DNA of 64,000 bases from Bartonella phoceensis (GTDB lineage Bacteria; Pseudomonadota; Alphaproteobacteria; Rhizobiales; Rhizobiaceae), in the NCBI RefSeq assembly GCF_902825145.1, contig NZ_CADEAD010000003.1:124001-188000 (forward strand), given 5' to 3'. The notes under the pieces were generated by a model. The model ran no database searches and was not told the origin of the DNA. It saw only the letters and a list, made by a program, of their open reading frames with translations. Every line of letters begins with the position of its first letter. The first letter of the stretch is position 1. A program made the position numbers and the translations under genes. Shown here piece by piece: positions 49,484 to 59,137 of the stretch.

Positions 49484-49568
49484 GCGGTCGTGGCGGAATT
49501 GGTAGACGCGCAGCGTTGAGGTCGCTGTGGGGTGACCCGTGGAAGTTCGAGTCTTCTCGACCGCACCA
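49484..49568 (+). tRNA. tRNA-Leu (anticodon GAG)
   Basis: Acceptor GCGGTCG/CGACCGC, D arm TGGCGGAATTGGTAGACGC, anticodon stem CAGCG/CGCTG around loop TTGAGGT (GAG), long variable arm, T arm AAGTTCGAGTCTT, encoded CCA. 85 bases. Confidence 0.95.
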
Positions 49569-49769
49569 TATAAGTTCTTTGTAGCGGAAGTGAGCTGTAT
49601 TTATATATGTTTTGAGGAAGATACTGTTTTATAGATTGTAGCTAGAGTTTTTTTTTATATATTATCTATGGTATGTCTCTGGTAATAATCTTATTTCAAA
49701 TCGGTGGGAGGTGTTTTTTCCTGTAGATTTAAATGGTAGTTTTTTTCAAGAGAGCTGAGTGGTGTTGCA

Positions 49770-50954
49770 ATGAGAAATATAATATTTTTAAAATATTTAG
49801 CATTCTTTATTTGCATTTCTTTATTAACAGCGTGTAGTCAATCACGTGCTGTGCTTTGGCATGGAGTACATGCAACACCTTCTATGATTTTAGTACAAAA
49901 AAAATTGGAAGATAAACAAATTCTTCCTAAAGCCATTGTTCCTGTGTATGTTGCAACAAGTCGTATGATGCAAAAAAGCTATTCTCAGCCTTATGGAGCA
50001 GAGCGATCAAGTAAAGTGCATTATAATCGCGTTGACGTAGGAATTCCTCAGCAACATGTGAAGGGTGTTGTCGAAATAAACGCGTATAAACCTACTCATG
50101 ATAAGTATTTTGCAGCGGTAGCATTACAAAAATACGATAATAGAGAACAGTTTAAACAGCAATTAAATGCTGCTTTAGCAAAAAAAACAAAGGGAAAAAG
50201 AGAGATTTTCCTTTTTATTCATGGCTATAATAATAATTTCGCAGATGGCACATTTCGTACAGCTCAGTTTACATATGATTATTCTTTAAATGTCGTCGCT
50301 GTACACTATTCGTGGCCTTCTGCTGCATCAATACCTCTTTACATTTATGACCGTGATAGTGCCAATTTTGCACGCGATGGACTGATAGAGCTTCTAACAC
50401 TTCTTAGTGAGACTGATGCCGATCAGATTTCTGTTGTTGCACACTCTATGGGTAATTTCGTCATAATGGAGTCACTTAGAACGTTAGCACTACAGGGGAA
50501 ATATAAACCTATTCGCCGTATTACGAGCTTTTTAATGGCAGCACCAGACATTGATATTGATGTGTTTGAACGTCAACTTAATGACATTAAGAGATTACCT
50601 CAACCAACGGCCATTTTAGTATCTCGTGCAGATAAAGCACTCGCTGTTTCAAGGCGTCTTACAGGTGGGCATCATCGTGTAGGAGATGGTACAGACATTG
50701 AAATATTGCGTAAAAATGGGATAGCTGTCCTCGATTTTTCTCGTGTTGATGGTGGGGCACACAATGTCTTTGCATCTTCACCGACATTGATGGCGCTTTC
50801 TCGAGAGGGCTCTTTGGCTTCAACAATTATGCAGGGTACAGAATTATCACCCAGTCAGGCGCTTCTTGCTGATGGTAGTAGTGTGTTGGAGAAAACAACG
50901 CATCTTATCTTTTATACGCCTGTACGCTTATTATCTCCTCTAGCTCCACGTTAA
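49770..50954 (+). CDS. lipoprotein alpha/beta hydrolase, DUF900 family
   Basis: 394 residues. Signal peptide with lipobox LLTAC (Cys22). The hydrolase core includes EIFLFIHGYNNNFADGTFRTAQ (oxyanion loop), the nucleophile elbow VAHSMGNFV with its Ser, and a late GGAHNVFASSP with the likely catalytic His. Proteins of this family are membrane-associated hydrolases of unknown substrate. The catalytic residues are intact, in contrast to the hydrolase-like gene at 14 kb. It is monocistronic, between tRNA-Leu and the accessory region. Confidence 0.85.
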   Translation: MRNIIFLKYLAFFICISLLTACSQSRAVLWHGVHATPSMILVQKKLEDKQILPKAIVPVYVATSRMMQKSYSQPYGAERSSKVHYNRVDVGIPQQHVKGVVEINAYKPTHDKYFAAVALQKYDNREQFKQQLNAALAKKTKGKREIFLFIHGYNNNFADGTFRTAQFTYDYSLNVVAVHYSWPSAASIPLYIYDRDSANFARDGLIELLTLLSETDADQISVVAHSMGNFVIMESLRTLALQGKYKPIRRITSFLMAAPDIDIDVFERQLNDIKRLPQPTAILVSRADKALAVSRRLTGGHHRVGDGTDIEILRKNGIAVLDFSRVDGGAHNVFASSPTLMALSREGSLASTIMQGTELSPSQALLADGSSVLEKTTHLIFYTPVRLLSPLAPR

Positions 50955-51212
50955 GTATGAAAATAGTGGAGTTTTTCCGTCAAATATAAACAAATTAAAA
51001 AGAAGGTCTTTAATTTAGCACTTTCTTTAGAATGGTTTTGTAAAATGAGAAATGAATAGCGGAATGAATGTAAAGATCTGTCATTAGGATAAGTTCATGA
51101 TGGTTGCACGAAAGCGCTATGTTAATACGCCTACATTAGTTAACTATTTATCTTATTCCGCAGGTAAGTTATTAGATATTCACATTATATTTTGAAAACG
51201 AGAGAAGGTAAT

Positions 51213-51611
51213 ATGGGGGAAAAACCAAATTTATTACGTCAAATCGATTCCACAAAAAAACACCTGGATGAGATAAGTCATGCTCTTATTTTAGAATATC
51301 GTAAACGCCAAGAAAATGAGCGCTTTTTAAAACAAATCTTGCTCTCAATTTCCGATCAACTTTTTTCACTTAATAACGGTTTCAAGGAAACAGGCCGTCT
51401 TTTTTTTCAAGAAATTAGAATGCTTCAATCTCAAATGCAATGTTTTTATGAGGGGAGGGAAAAGCAGCATTTATTGGATAGCCAAGCTCCTTTTTGTTCT
51501 CCGTCAAAAATTGATGAAGTTATTAGACAGTTACAAAAAGCACGAAAAAAGCTTATTCTTGAAAGCCCACATCTCTTTGAAAAAGAATATTCAAGCTCAG
51601 AAAAAAATTAA
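51213..51611 (+). CDS. hypothetical helical protein
   Basis: 132 residues from ATG 51213, preceded by GAGAAGG; seven open upstream codons are dropped. It is highly charged and almost entirely helical with a coiled coil in the first half (DSTKKHLDEISHALILEYRKRQ in parts). There are no membrane segments and no recognised domain. Nothing adjoining is cotranscribed. It sits at the edge of the decayed phage and toxin-antitoxin zone, so it may be accessory. I cannot assign a function. Confidence 0.55.
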   Translation: MGEKPNLLRQIDSTKKHLDEISHALILEYRKRQENERFLKQILLSISDQLFSLNNGFKETGRLFFQEIRMLQSQMQCFYEGREKQHLLDSQAPFCSPSKIDEVIRQLQKARKKLILESPHLFEKEYSSSEKN

Positions 51612-51806
51612 AATAAACTATATGATAAAAATGTTGTTGGTTTTATAGAAAAAAGTATAGTATGTTGATTGATTGACATAATTGTTACGAAAGTGCGTGT
51701 GCAATATTCATTGATAGAATGATAAACCTTCATATAAAAAACATAGCCTTTTTAGAAAAGAGTTCGATGTTTATTGCAAATTTTTTACAATAACAGCTTC
51801 GATCTT

Positions 51807-52489
51807 TTAAGTCGTGAAATATTGGAGTATTATAGGGAGCGTTATTTTGGGAGAATCGCGCAACTGTCCAGCAATACGGTGCTCTTTAATATGAATAACT
51901 ATTTCAGCGGGTGTGCACACGCGTTATTGGTTCTTAAATACTATGTTTGCAGGATAATCATCATAGGGATGATGTTCCCAGAAGTGATAAGCAACACACT
52001 TGCCACTTGCATTAAATTCAATCCCCCGAATGTAATTGCCTTCAATCGCAGCAGATCCATTGTAAGTAAGGCGAGCATTTCAGTGGGATAAATTCGCAAT
52101 TGAAGAGGCACACCAAAGCGTCCATAAAGGTCAACATAATGCAGCCTGACAAAACATTCGCCGGTTAAAAAGATCTCTTGTGTAATGGTTGCTTGCAAAC
52201 CATAAAAGTTGGCATCTTCATCATAATCGGCTTCATCAACTCATTGCCACCATAAGCCTAAAAGCTTTTCCTCAACAGAGCGGTTGCTGATTTACTTATC
52301 GCTGTAACGCACTGATTGCTTACCCGAATAAAGAGCTTCTTCAATTTGTTCACGCCACCTTTTTAACCTTTCCAGTCTATCAAATTGGCTAGTTTTAAAA
52401 TGAGAAACCACGACATGAAATATGTATCTTTTTGGTAAACGCACGAAGCGATATAGACCCTTACAAAATTTTTTAGTCATTTTCATCTC
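51807..52489 (-). pseudogene. phage portal protein (lambda gpB-type), decayed
   Basis: Minus-strand reading gives RLERLKRWREQIEEALYSGK, then SVEEKLLGLWWQ, GECFVRLHYVDLYGRFGVPL and YPTEML, clear parts of a lambda-type portal. An in-frame TAA (52292-52294) and TGA at a Trp codon (52241-52243) interrupt it. A frameshift near 52070 moves the match to another frame (GNYIRGIEFNASGK, then FWEHHPYDDYPANI), and a later frame gives PAEIVIHIKEHRIAGQLRDSP. The gene is cut short at both ends. It is the relic of a second phage, unlike the intact tail module at the left end of the window, and lies among broken toxin-antitoxin genes. Confidence 0.8.
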
Positions 52490-52564
52490 TGTTGTTAAAT
52501 ATTTTCCAATATTTATTCTTTTCTTTGTATTATACATAAAGGAACGTGTATAAGAGATAGTTTG

Positions 52565-52790
52565 GTGATTGAATCTTTTGCGGATAAGCGGTGTAAAGAC
52601 CTTTTAGAAGGCAATCTACCTAAAGGTTTTCCCACAACTCTAGTACGTATAGGCCAAAGGAAATTGTTTAGAAGCATTGAAGGGAGAGCGTAAAGATCAA
52701 TATTCTATTCGTATTTATGACCAGTTCCGTATTTGTTTTGAATGGCGTACTAATGGCGCTTATGAGGTTGAAATCATAGATTATCATTGA
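52565..52790 (+). pseudogene. higB-type toxin, broken
   Basis: The start (VIESFADKRCKDLLEG) reads from GTG 52565, but after QRK the frame runs into a stop. The C-terminal half continues in another frame from about 52678: LEALKGERKDQYSIRIYDQF, then RICFEWRTNGAYEVEIIDYH and TGA. About 25-30 codons between the two halves are missing compared with intact HigB/RelE-type toxins. Both the frameshift and the deletion make it inactive. It is followed 16 bases later by the matching antitoxin relic. Confidence 0.8.
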
Positions 52791-52806
52791 TCTATAGGAG
52801 GTCGAG

Positions 52807-53150
52807 ATGAAAAATTATGTAGCAATTCATCCTGGAGAAATTTTACGGGAAAAATATTTAAAAGAATATGCTTTCTCTGGTTATGCTCTTGCCACAAAGT
52901 CTTGAATGTTCCACGCATGAGGATAGAACGTATTGTAGCGGAAAATAGTCCGATAACTCCTGATACAGCACTACGATTGGCCTATTTTTTTGATACAACA
53001 GCTGAATTTTGGCTTAATATGCAAGCTGCTTATGATGTTTAGTATCTTACAAGCCAAAGAAGCAGATGAATTTGCCAAAATAGATAAAGGTAGCTTAAAA
53101 AGTTTAGTTCTGTAAATGAACTATTTGATGATTTGTATGCGAACGATTAA
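52807..53150 (+). pseudogene. higA-type antitoxin, broken by frameshifts
   Basis: ATG 52807 with GGAGG just ahead opens MKNYVAIHPGEILREKYLKE, the HigA start, but a one-base change near codon 32 leads to TGA. The helix-turn-helix continues in a second frame (RIERIVAENSPITPDTALRL, then AEFWLNMQAAYDV), and the C-terminus is split again (ILQAKEADEFAKIDKGSLKS, then VNELFDDLYAND). At least three frame changes separate the parts. Its partner toxin is broken too, so the loss of the antitoxin would be harmless. Confidence 0.85.
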
Positions 53151-53199
53151 GTATATTACCATCTCCCTACCTTTGAAGATAGGGAAGGGGGGGATGTAT

Positions 53200-53671
53200 T
53201 CATTTAAATTTAAGCCACTTTAACAACAGTTTTTTAAAAACCTGTTTTGCTTCTTTAATAAGCGCTTTATAATATTTGCTTTGTTCTACTAACGTAAAGG
53301 TTTTAACAAGTTGCATGTGAAGAGGATTTATAAATGTAAACAACCTTTTGTGGATGATTAATTTTAACTTTTAAGTCTTTTTTGGGGTGGATGTTGATGG
53401 CTTGGAAGTCTTGGGTGCTTTTGTTTTTTCGCGAGATGTTTCCTCTTTTATTGTTTCAGGTGATGTTTGGTCACATTCTTTTTTTAGCTGATTAATTTAT
53501 TCAATTGTCTTGCCAAGTTTTGTTTTTATCTTGATATGAAAAAAGGTTTAGCAGTATTGGCACGCTTGGGGCGTGCGTGCATAGACTTGATTGGAAAGCT
53601 CAATAAATGATTATTGGGAGTTGACTTGTTATCGCCGAAAACACACATTGGCTTGGTGATGATTACTTCAT
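53200..53671 (-). pseudogene. decayed small phage-type genes
   Basis: On the minus strand, AAAGGAGC precedes ATG 53671, but a lost base after codon 2 gives an early stop. In the corrected frame it reads VIITKPMCVFGDNKSTPNNH and so on to ANTAKPFFISR. A third frame continues INQLKKECDQTS and a Lys/Thr/Pro-rich tail ending at 53371. A separate short frame, QLVKTFTLVEQSKYYKALIK to its stop at 53200, overlaps the far end. They resemble small proteins from phage clusters but no family is recognised. Strand agrees with the portal relic, so they may come from the same phage. Confidence 0.5.
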
Positions 53672-53922
53672 CTTTGCTCCTTTTGAGGCAATGAATTAAT
53701 GATATTATTGGTCACTTAATGGTTTTTGATATGTGCAAAATAGATTAGCCTGTTTTATCAAGAAAAACAGTGCTTTAACTCCTATTGAAAGCTTAAATTT
53801 TACCAAATTTTAGGGGATATTTCTGAACTTTAGACACAACACAACCGCTATTACACCGCCACTGGATACAATTTTTCATATATTGTCAACAAAAAAATCA
53901 ATATATTGTGTTTTTTTATTTT

Positions 53923-54096
53923 TTGATCAAAACTTGGTATTTTATAAAGTATGGTCGCAGTTTTATTTCAGGGAAAGGCAGCTATTTATTTATAAGGCTT
54001 GATTATAAAAAAACGGTTATGTCAATGCACGGTGTGCGAAAAGAGTTAGGAATAGGATAAGTTAATAAAATTTCCAAAGATCTTAATCTAAAGTAA
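53923..54096 (+). pseudogene. hicA-type toxin, broken
   Basis: The reading frame from about 53923 gives FIKYGRSFISGKGSYLFIRL, then DYKKTVMSMHGVRKELGIG, a HicA-like core, but a TAA at 54058-54060 splits off the last helix (VNKISKDLNLK, stop 54094-54096). The histidine of the usual GSHH motif reads GSYL, so the catalytic site is also lost. No good start codon is left. Confidence 0.65.
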
Positions 54097-54116
54097 GCCT
54101 GAATATGGAGATATAA

Positions 54117-54303
54117 ATGAAATATGCGTTTAAATTTATTAAAGATACAACGATACTCTTCTTGTCGTTTCCAAAAACTCTCAAGAATTTGTTACCTATG
54201 GTAACAACGAAAAAAAGCTTTGGGCAATGTGTCATACACAGAAATAGCATTCAACATTGTTGTAAACGATGATGAAAAAATAAAGAAGCTGGTTATTTTG
54301 TAA
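54117..54303 (+). pseudogene. hicB-type antitoxin, broken
   Basis: Begins MKYAFKFIKD at ATG 54117 after GGAG, 20 bases beyond the hicA relic. The rest is spread over other frames: DTLLVVSKNSQEFVTYGNNE, then ALGNVSYTEIAFNIVVNDDE and a stop at 54301. The YG-N/D-NE-(E)AL pattern fits HicB's partial RNase-H fold. At least two frameshifts. Confidence 0.6.
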
Positions 54304-54393
54304 TTTATGATATAAGTTTTTAAAAATATGTTCCAAAACTGATAATTTTCTGTTTTCCTTTTTATAAGTTTGTGCTACCTCCTACATAGTTAT

Positions 54394-54466
<73 letters not shown>

Positions 54467-54606
54467 CCGTTTTTTTTAAAGTTATTGAAATACATATATT
54501 TTTCCTTCAAACTAATTTTCAGGCCACCTCCACCTTTTAGACTACCTCTTGTCGGTTCGCTGTATATTGCTCTGAATGCACTTTATAAACATTTTAGAAA
54601 TCATTA

Positions 54607-54630
54607 AAATGTGTATATATTTGCACATTT
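54607..54630 (+). promoter_or_regulatory. palindromic operator candidate before hicA
   Basis: AAATGTG and CACATTT, perfect 7-base arms with a 10-base AT-rich spacer, 12 bases before the hicA ATG. HicB proteins with ribbon-helix-helix tails bind palindromes at their own promoter. Binding is inferred. Confidence 0.5.
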
Positions 54631-54642
54631 AAAGCTTAGATA

Positions 54643-54819
54643 ATGGAAAAAGATAGCAGAAAAATCATTGCGAAATTAAAGGGCAATGGTTTTGGATTTG
54701 TCAAAATGAAAGGTTTTCACCATAAATTTATGAAAGATGGTAAAGTTATTATTATTCCACATTCTAAGAAAAATTTTCCAATTGGTGCAACGCGTTCTAT
54801 TACACTACAAGCAGGCTAG
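54643..54819 (+). CDS. hicA: HicA-family mRNA interferase toxin
   Basis: 58 residues, a typical HicA length: DSRKIIAKLKGNGFGFVKMK, then GFHHKFMKDGKVIIIPHSKK. The catalytic His lies in G-F-H-H (H26/H27); the usual Ser before it is Phe here. The fold is a double-stranded-RNA-binding-like domain that cleaves mRNA without needing the ribosome. hicB starts 19 bases downstream. Both frames are open, so the pair may still work, although neighbouring relics show that such genes decay here. Confidence 0.8.
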   Translation: MEKDSRKIIAKLKGNGFGFVKMKGFHHKFMKDGKVIIIPHSKKNFPIGATRSITLQAG

Positions 54820-54838
54820 TTAAAAAAGGAGAAGAAGA

Positions 54839-55216
54839 ATGAAAAGATTTTTTGCTCTTATTCATAAAGATAAAGATTCTGCTTTTGGTGTTCAATTTCC
54901 TGATTTTAAAGGTCTATTCTCTGCTTCTGATGAAAATGCAACCGAGGCTTTGCAACTTTACTGTGAAGATATGGATACAGTGCCTGTTCCTTTGAAATTT
55001 AAAGAAGTGATACAACAGAAAGCTGTTAAAAAAGCTTTGTCAGAAGGAGCCTTTTTAATACAAGTTCCTTTTATTGAAAATGATTCAGAAGTCATACGTA
55101 CAAATATCTCAATTGAACGAGGACTTTTCCGTGTAATTGATAATCGTGCACAAGAGAGAGCTTTAACAAGATCTGTTTTTTTGGCAGCAGTAACCTGTCA
55201 CGAGCTAAATATTTAG
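54839..55216 (+). CDS. hicB: HicB-family antitoxin with shortened N-terminal domain
   Basis: 125 residues after AAGGAGAAGAAGA. The start KRFFALIHKDKDSAFGVQFPDFKG is HicB, but the helix that normally follows (about 10-12 residues between SASDENATE and ALQLYCEDM) is missing. The C-terminal part (VIRTNISIERGLFRVIDNRAQERALTRSVFLA, given here in outline) is a ribbon-helix-helix. It should bind HicA and repress the operon. The internal deletion could weaken toxin binding. Confidence 0.78.
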   Translation: MKRFFALIHKDKDSAFGVQFPDFKGLFSASDENATEALQLYCEDMDTVPVPLKFKEVIQQKAVKKALSEGAFLIQVPFIENDSEVIRTNISIERGLFRVIDNRAQERALTRSVFLAAVTCHELNI

Positions 55217-55458
55217 CTCAATCAATATGGAAAAATTTCCCACTCTAGCTTTTTTCGAAAGCGTATAATTGCATATGATCTGCAAAATATTAATGAAAAT
55301 CAAAAGACGGCAGGTAAAAAAAGTGCTACAGTTAAGAGAGATATGACGATCATTGATATAATATACATGGCATCTAATATTTCTGGACCTGTCATTTCTT
55401 TTTCTTCCTATAATAATTGCTCAATATTTATAAATAAATTAAGTTTTAAGCGGCATCA

Positions 55459-55740
55459 TTAGTAGCAATTGTAACTGCCTTTTTCAAGAACATGAAGAGT
55501 GAATTCTAAAGCTTCCAATTTTGTTTCATGATTTAGGTCTAATAATTGTTTAATTTGTATGTGATGTAGTTTTAAAAGACGTACAAGATCAGCTTTGCGT
55601 AAATTTTTTTCGACCATAATAGCATTGTGTATTGCGATCTTCAAAGTAACCAATAAAGATATTTGGAAAAAGAACAAGCAGAATCACGAGCTCCAAAAGG
55701 GACGACTCCACAATCTTGGAAACGCACTGTGTAACTGTTA
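55459..55740 (-). pseudogene. second hicB-type antitoxin remnant
   Basis: The last 55 codons are open: NAIMVEKNLRKADLVRLLKL, then HIQIKQLLDLNHETKLEALE, matching the helix-turn-helix C-terminus of the other HicB subtype. Upstream in a different frame, TVRFQDCGVVPFGARDSA recalls the HicB N-terminus, with the middle lost. No partner toxin is seen. It lies on the strand opposite to the intact pair. Confidence 0.65.
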
Positions 55741-55800
55741 AAGATGCATTTTAAACTTTATAAAGAAAAGTTGATGAAAATCTATCATTTCGTTATCGAA

Positions 55801-57159
55801 TCATGAATCTGAAGAAGTTGACTGATTAGAAAGATATTTTTCCAGCCAGTGGATATTATAGTTACCGTCTGTAACATCTTTATTGTTAATGAGATCACGA
55901 AAAAGAGGCAATGTGGTTTTAATCCCATCGACCACAAATTCATCCAATGCACGTCGTAAACGCATCATGCATTCTAAACGGGTACGCCCATGCACAATCA
56001 GCTTTCCAATCATGCTATCATAATAAGGAGGGATACGATAACCTGAATAAGCACCTGAATCAACGCGAATTCCTAAACCTCCAGGTGTATGAAAATGTGT
56101 AATGGTTCCTGGTGATGGTGTAAAATTAAGAGGATCTTCTGCGTTAATACGACATTCAATAGCATGACCAAAGAAGCAAATATTATCTTGTGAAACTGAA
56201 AGTTTGCAACCTGATGCAATATGAATTTGTTCATGAACTAAATCTATACCTGTAATTTCTTCAGTTATAGGATGTTCGACTTGTAAACGCGTATTCATCT
56301 CAATAAAGTAGAATTCGCCATTTTCATAAAGAAATTCAATGGTACCCACTCCACGATATCCAAGTTGTGCACAAGCATTCGCAACAATATCACCAATTTT
56401 TTTTCGCTCAGTTTCATTAAGTGCAGGAGATGTGGCTTCTTCCCATATTTTTTGGTGACGTCGTTGAAGTGAACAATCACGTTCTCCTAAATGAATAGCA
56501 TTTCCTGTTCCATCACCTATAATTTGAATTTCAATATGACGGGGCTTTTCTAGATATTTTTCAATATAGACTGCATCATCACCAAAAGCTGCTTTTGCTT
56601 CTGAACGGGTTGTTTTAAGAGCTATAGCAAATTCTTGTTCAGAATGAACGACTTTCATACCGCGTCCACCACCACCGGCAGAAGCCTTAATAATAACAGG
56701 ATAACCAATTTCATGAGCAGTGCGTAAAGCTTCTGTTTCTTCAGTGACCGCTCCATCTGAACCGGGGACTACAGGAATTCCAAGTTTTTTAGCGGTTTTT
56801 TTTGCTTCGATTTTATCGCCCATGATTCGAATATGTGCGGCCGTCGGACCAATGAATGTAATATTATGAGCTTCTAGAACATCTACAAATTTTGCATTCT
56901 CAGAAAGAAAGCCATAGCCTGGATGAACAGCATCGGCTCCTGTAATCTCACACGCAGCAATAATTTGATGAATACTCAAATAAGAATCACGTGCTGGGGG
57001 AGGACCAATACAGACACTTTCGTCAGCAAGACGAACATGCATTGCATCAGCATCGGCAGTGGAGTGAATGGCTACGGTTTTTATACCTAGTTCTTTGCAA
57101 GCTCGCAGAACGCGAAGAGCAATTTCTCCTCTATTCGCAATGAGGATTTTTCGAATCAT
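55801..57159 (-). CDS. accC: acetyl-CoA carboxylase, biotin carboxylase subunit
   Basis: 452 residues, full length. ATP-grasp glycine loop [59 protein letters not shown] and [15 protein letters not shown] are all present. It carboxylates biotin on AccB for malonyl-CoA synthesis. It follows accB after 14 bases. Confidence 0.97.
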   Translation of the reverse strand: MIRKILIANRGEIALRVLRACKELGIKTVAIHSTADADAMHVRLADESVCIGPPPARDSYLSIHQIIAACEITGADAVHPGYGFLSENAKFVDVLEAHNITFIGPTAAHIRIMGDKIEAKKTAKKLGIPVVPGSDGAVTEETEALRTAHEIGYPVIIKASAGGGGRGMKVVHSEQEFAIALKTTRSEAKAAFGDDAVYIEKYLEKPRHIEIQIIGDGTGNAIHLGERDCSLQRRHQKIWEEATSPALNETERKKIGDIVANACAQLGYRGVGTIEFLYENGEFYFIEMNTRLQVEHPITEEITGIDLVHEQIHIASGCKLSVSQDNICFFGHAIECRINAEDPLNFTPSPGTITHFHTPGGLGIRVDSGAYSGYRIPPYYDSMIGKLIVHGRTRLECMMRLRRALDEFVVDGIKTTLPLFRDLINNKDVTDGNYNIHWLEKYLSNQSTSSDS

Positions 57160-57173
57160 AGTTACCCCTCGCT

Positions 57174-57671
57174 TTATTCAACAACAATCAGTGGTTCACC
57201 AAACTCAACAGGTTGGCCATCTTTAACAAAAATATTGGTCACTACGCCTGCACGTGGTGATGGAATTTGATTCATCGTTTTCATCGCTTCAATGATAAGT
57301 AACGTTTGTCCCTCAGAAACATTTTGCCCTACTTCTACAAAAGGTTGTGCACCCGGCGAAGGTGCAAGATAGGCTGTTCCAACCATTGGAGAGGTTACTG
57401 CATCTTTAGATTTGTCTTCTTGTATAGGAATAGAACTCGCACTTGTTGGAGCAGCAGGAGAAGTTACGGCGACAGTAGGAGTGGAAACAGGAGTATAAAT
57501 TGTTTGTTCAGAAGCGGCTGTAATGTTTTGACGTGATACACAAATCCGAAGTCCACCCTGTTCAAGCTCGATATTCGTTAAATTCGTATCATTTAAAATT
57601 TCAGCAAGATCACGGATAATTTTCGTATCAATTGCGGTATGTTTTGCCTTGTCTATTTTTTTTGTCGCCAT
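57174..57671 (-). CDS. accB: acetyl-CoA carboxylase, biotin carboxyl carrier protein
   Basis: 165 residues. Short N-terminal helix, Ala/Pro/Thr/Ser linker (60-95), and a biotinyl domain with the acceptor lysine in EAMKTMNQI (K131) and the thumb region [15 protein letters not shown]. It forms the fatty-acid entry complex with AccC. In many Rhizobiales aroQ stands between this gene and a DsbA-like gene; here only 254 noncoding bases do. Confidence 0.96.
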   Translation of the reverse strand: MATKKIDKAKHTAIDTKIIRDLAEILNDTNLTNIELEQGGLRICVSRQNITAASEQTIYTPVSTPTVAVTSPAAPTSASSIPIQEDKSKDAVTSPMVGTAYLAPSPGAQPFVEVGQNVSEGQTLLIIEAMKTMNQIPSPRAGVVTNIFVKDGQPVEFGEPLIVVE

Positions 57672-57925
57672 TTTATTTCTAACTCCTTGATCAATGAAGA
57701 TCGTTACTATTTTTAGCTCTTATGACTTAATATCTCTAGACTACGGATGGCCTTTATAAGCTCTTTTAAAAAAGCCTTTTATTTTTTTAGAATTATACTT
57801 TGCAATCTTAAACTCGTATCTGCCTATGTGAAGTTGCATTTATAAGCCTGTTATCAAAAAAGAGAAAGCATAAAATCATTTTATTGGCAGTATTCTTCAT
57901 AAAGTTAATGAGGTAGAAAAGATAT

Positions 57926-58798
57926 TTACTGTATATTTTTTATGGATTCTTTTAACGTATCTTGGTTCACGAACCCAATGAACACTTTATCACCAATGAT
58001 GTAAGAAGGTGTTCCTGTAATATTGAGTTGAGAGGCAATTTGAATATTTTTTTTGAAGAGATTTTTCAGATTAGGATCTTTTATTGCACTACGCAGTTTT
58101 TTTTCATCTGCTCCTAGTGAAATTGCTATTTTTATGGCTTTAGCTTCGTTCGCACGGCTCTCATCGGTTAAAAGCTTTCTATAAAACTGAGGATATTTTG
58201 CTGGTAATTGTTTTCGAAAAGCATAGCCAACAGTGTGCGCTGCTATAGAATCAGATCCTAAAACTGGTAAATCTTTGATAATGACTCTTAGGTCTGGATA
58301 CTCTTTTATTAAGTTTTCTATGTCTGAATAGGACATCTTACAATATCCACAATTGTAATCAAAAAAATCAATCAGAACTCTTTTACCATTTGGATTTCCC
58401 AAAATAGCATCATGAGAGGAGTGAAAAATTTCCTTTTTGAATAAATTGATGATTAAAGCCTGCTTTTGAGCTTTTTTTTCGTCTTCCTTTTCCAATTTTG
58501 CTTGAAGGATAAGCTGCATTTCAATCATAACTTCCGGATTAGTGAGTAAATAATCCCTTACAATCTTTTGAATATCCTGGTCATCAATACGTGGTATAAT
58601 TTTTTCTTTAAGCTTAGATAAAAAAGTAGGATCTTCCAGAAGTTGCGTTTTAAATTTTTCTGAATTCAAATAATCCGCTGTTTTATCATTTGATGTTGCA
58701 TTTGATAAAGAAGATGGAAAGGTTAGAATACTCAACATAACTGTTGCTAACAATTTTACCATGAGCATTGTTTTTGAATGTTGAGACTGGTGGGTCAT
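57926..58798 (-). CDS. DsbA/BdbD-like periplasmic thiol oxidoreductase
   Basis: 290 residues from the ATG at 58798, chosen because GAAGG lies 8 bases before it; earlier in-frame ATGs exist at 58813 and 58891. The signal peptide spans about residues 10-32 (LMVKLLATVMLSILTFPSSL). A helical region of about 100 residues is followed by the thioredoxin fold with redox motif CGYC in FDYNCGYCKMSYSD and cis-Pro in ITGTPSYIIG. It likely oxidises or isomerises disulfides of exported proteins. Its place next to accBC is common in Rhizobiales. Confidence 0.88.
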   Translation of the reverse strand: MTHQSQHSKTMLMVKLLATVMLSILTFPSSLSNATSNDKTADYLNSEKFKTQLLEDPTFLSKLKEKIIPRIDDQDIQKIVRDYLLTNPEVMIEMQLILQAKLEKEDEKKAQKQALIINLFKKEIFHSSHDAILGNPNGKRVLIDFFDYNCGYCKMSYSDIENLIKEYPDLRVIIKDLPVLGSDSIAAHTVGYAFRKQLPAKYPQFYRKLLTDESRANEAKAIKIAISLGADEKKLRSAIKDPNLKNLFKKNIQIASQLNITGTPSYIIGDKVFIGFVNQDTLKESIKNIQ

Positions 58799-59137
58799 TA
58801 TATATGCCTTCATATTTCTATTATAAAGTGGAGTAAACGATATGAAAACTATTTGCTTATCTACAATAAAGCATTTAGCTGCAGTATACATCTAGTGAGT
58901 TACAGAAAAAACATCAATTTTTTTCTCTCAGAAGAATCTAGAGAGTATACATTTGCTATGGCTATTTTTTTAATAGCTGTATTTTTCTCTCAAATTTTAT
59001 TTGAGTCTATGATGATAACAAAGATATTTTGATGCACATTTTTATTGTGGAAAAAAGCACGTTGAAAATCCAATTAAAAGTATCTTTATTAACTTTTACT
59101 GTTGCTTTATTGAGCACAGTAGAACAAACTAAATTGA
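58799..59137. other. intergenic region with a possible 39-codon frame
   Basis: Region between divergent dsbA-like and glpD genes. A small frame at 59032-59151 (MHIFIVEKSTLKIQLK, then VSLLTFTVALLST) looks like a short secreted or membrane peptide and overlaps the glpD start, but has no clear ribosome site. It is not called as a gene. Confidence 0.35.

Noticed and set aside
51100-51195. 31-codon frame after the DUF900 gene
   Set aside because: Too short to judge, no family, and weak ribosome site.
53165-53190. Short inverted repeat TCCCTA...TAGGGA considered as a CRISPR-like or attachment repeat
   Set aside because: Single copy with no spacers or second site; at most a weak hairpin.
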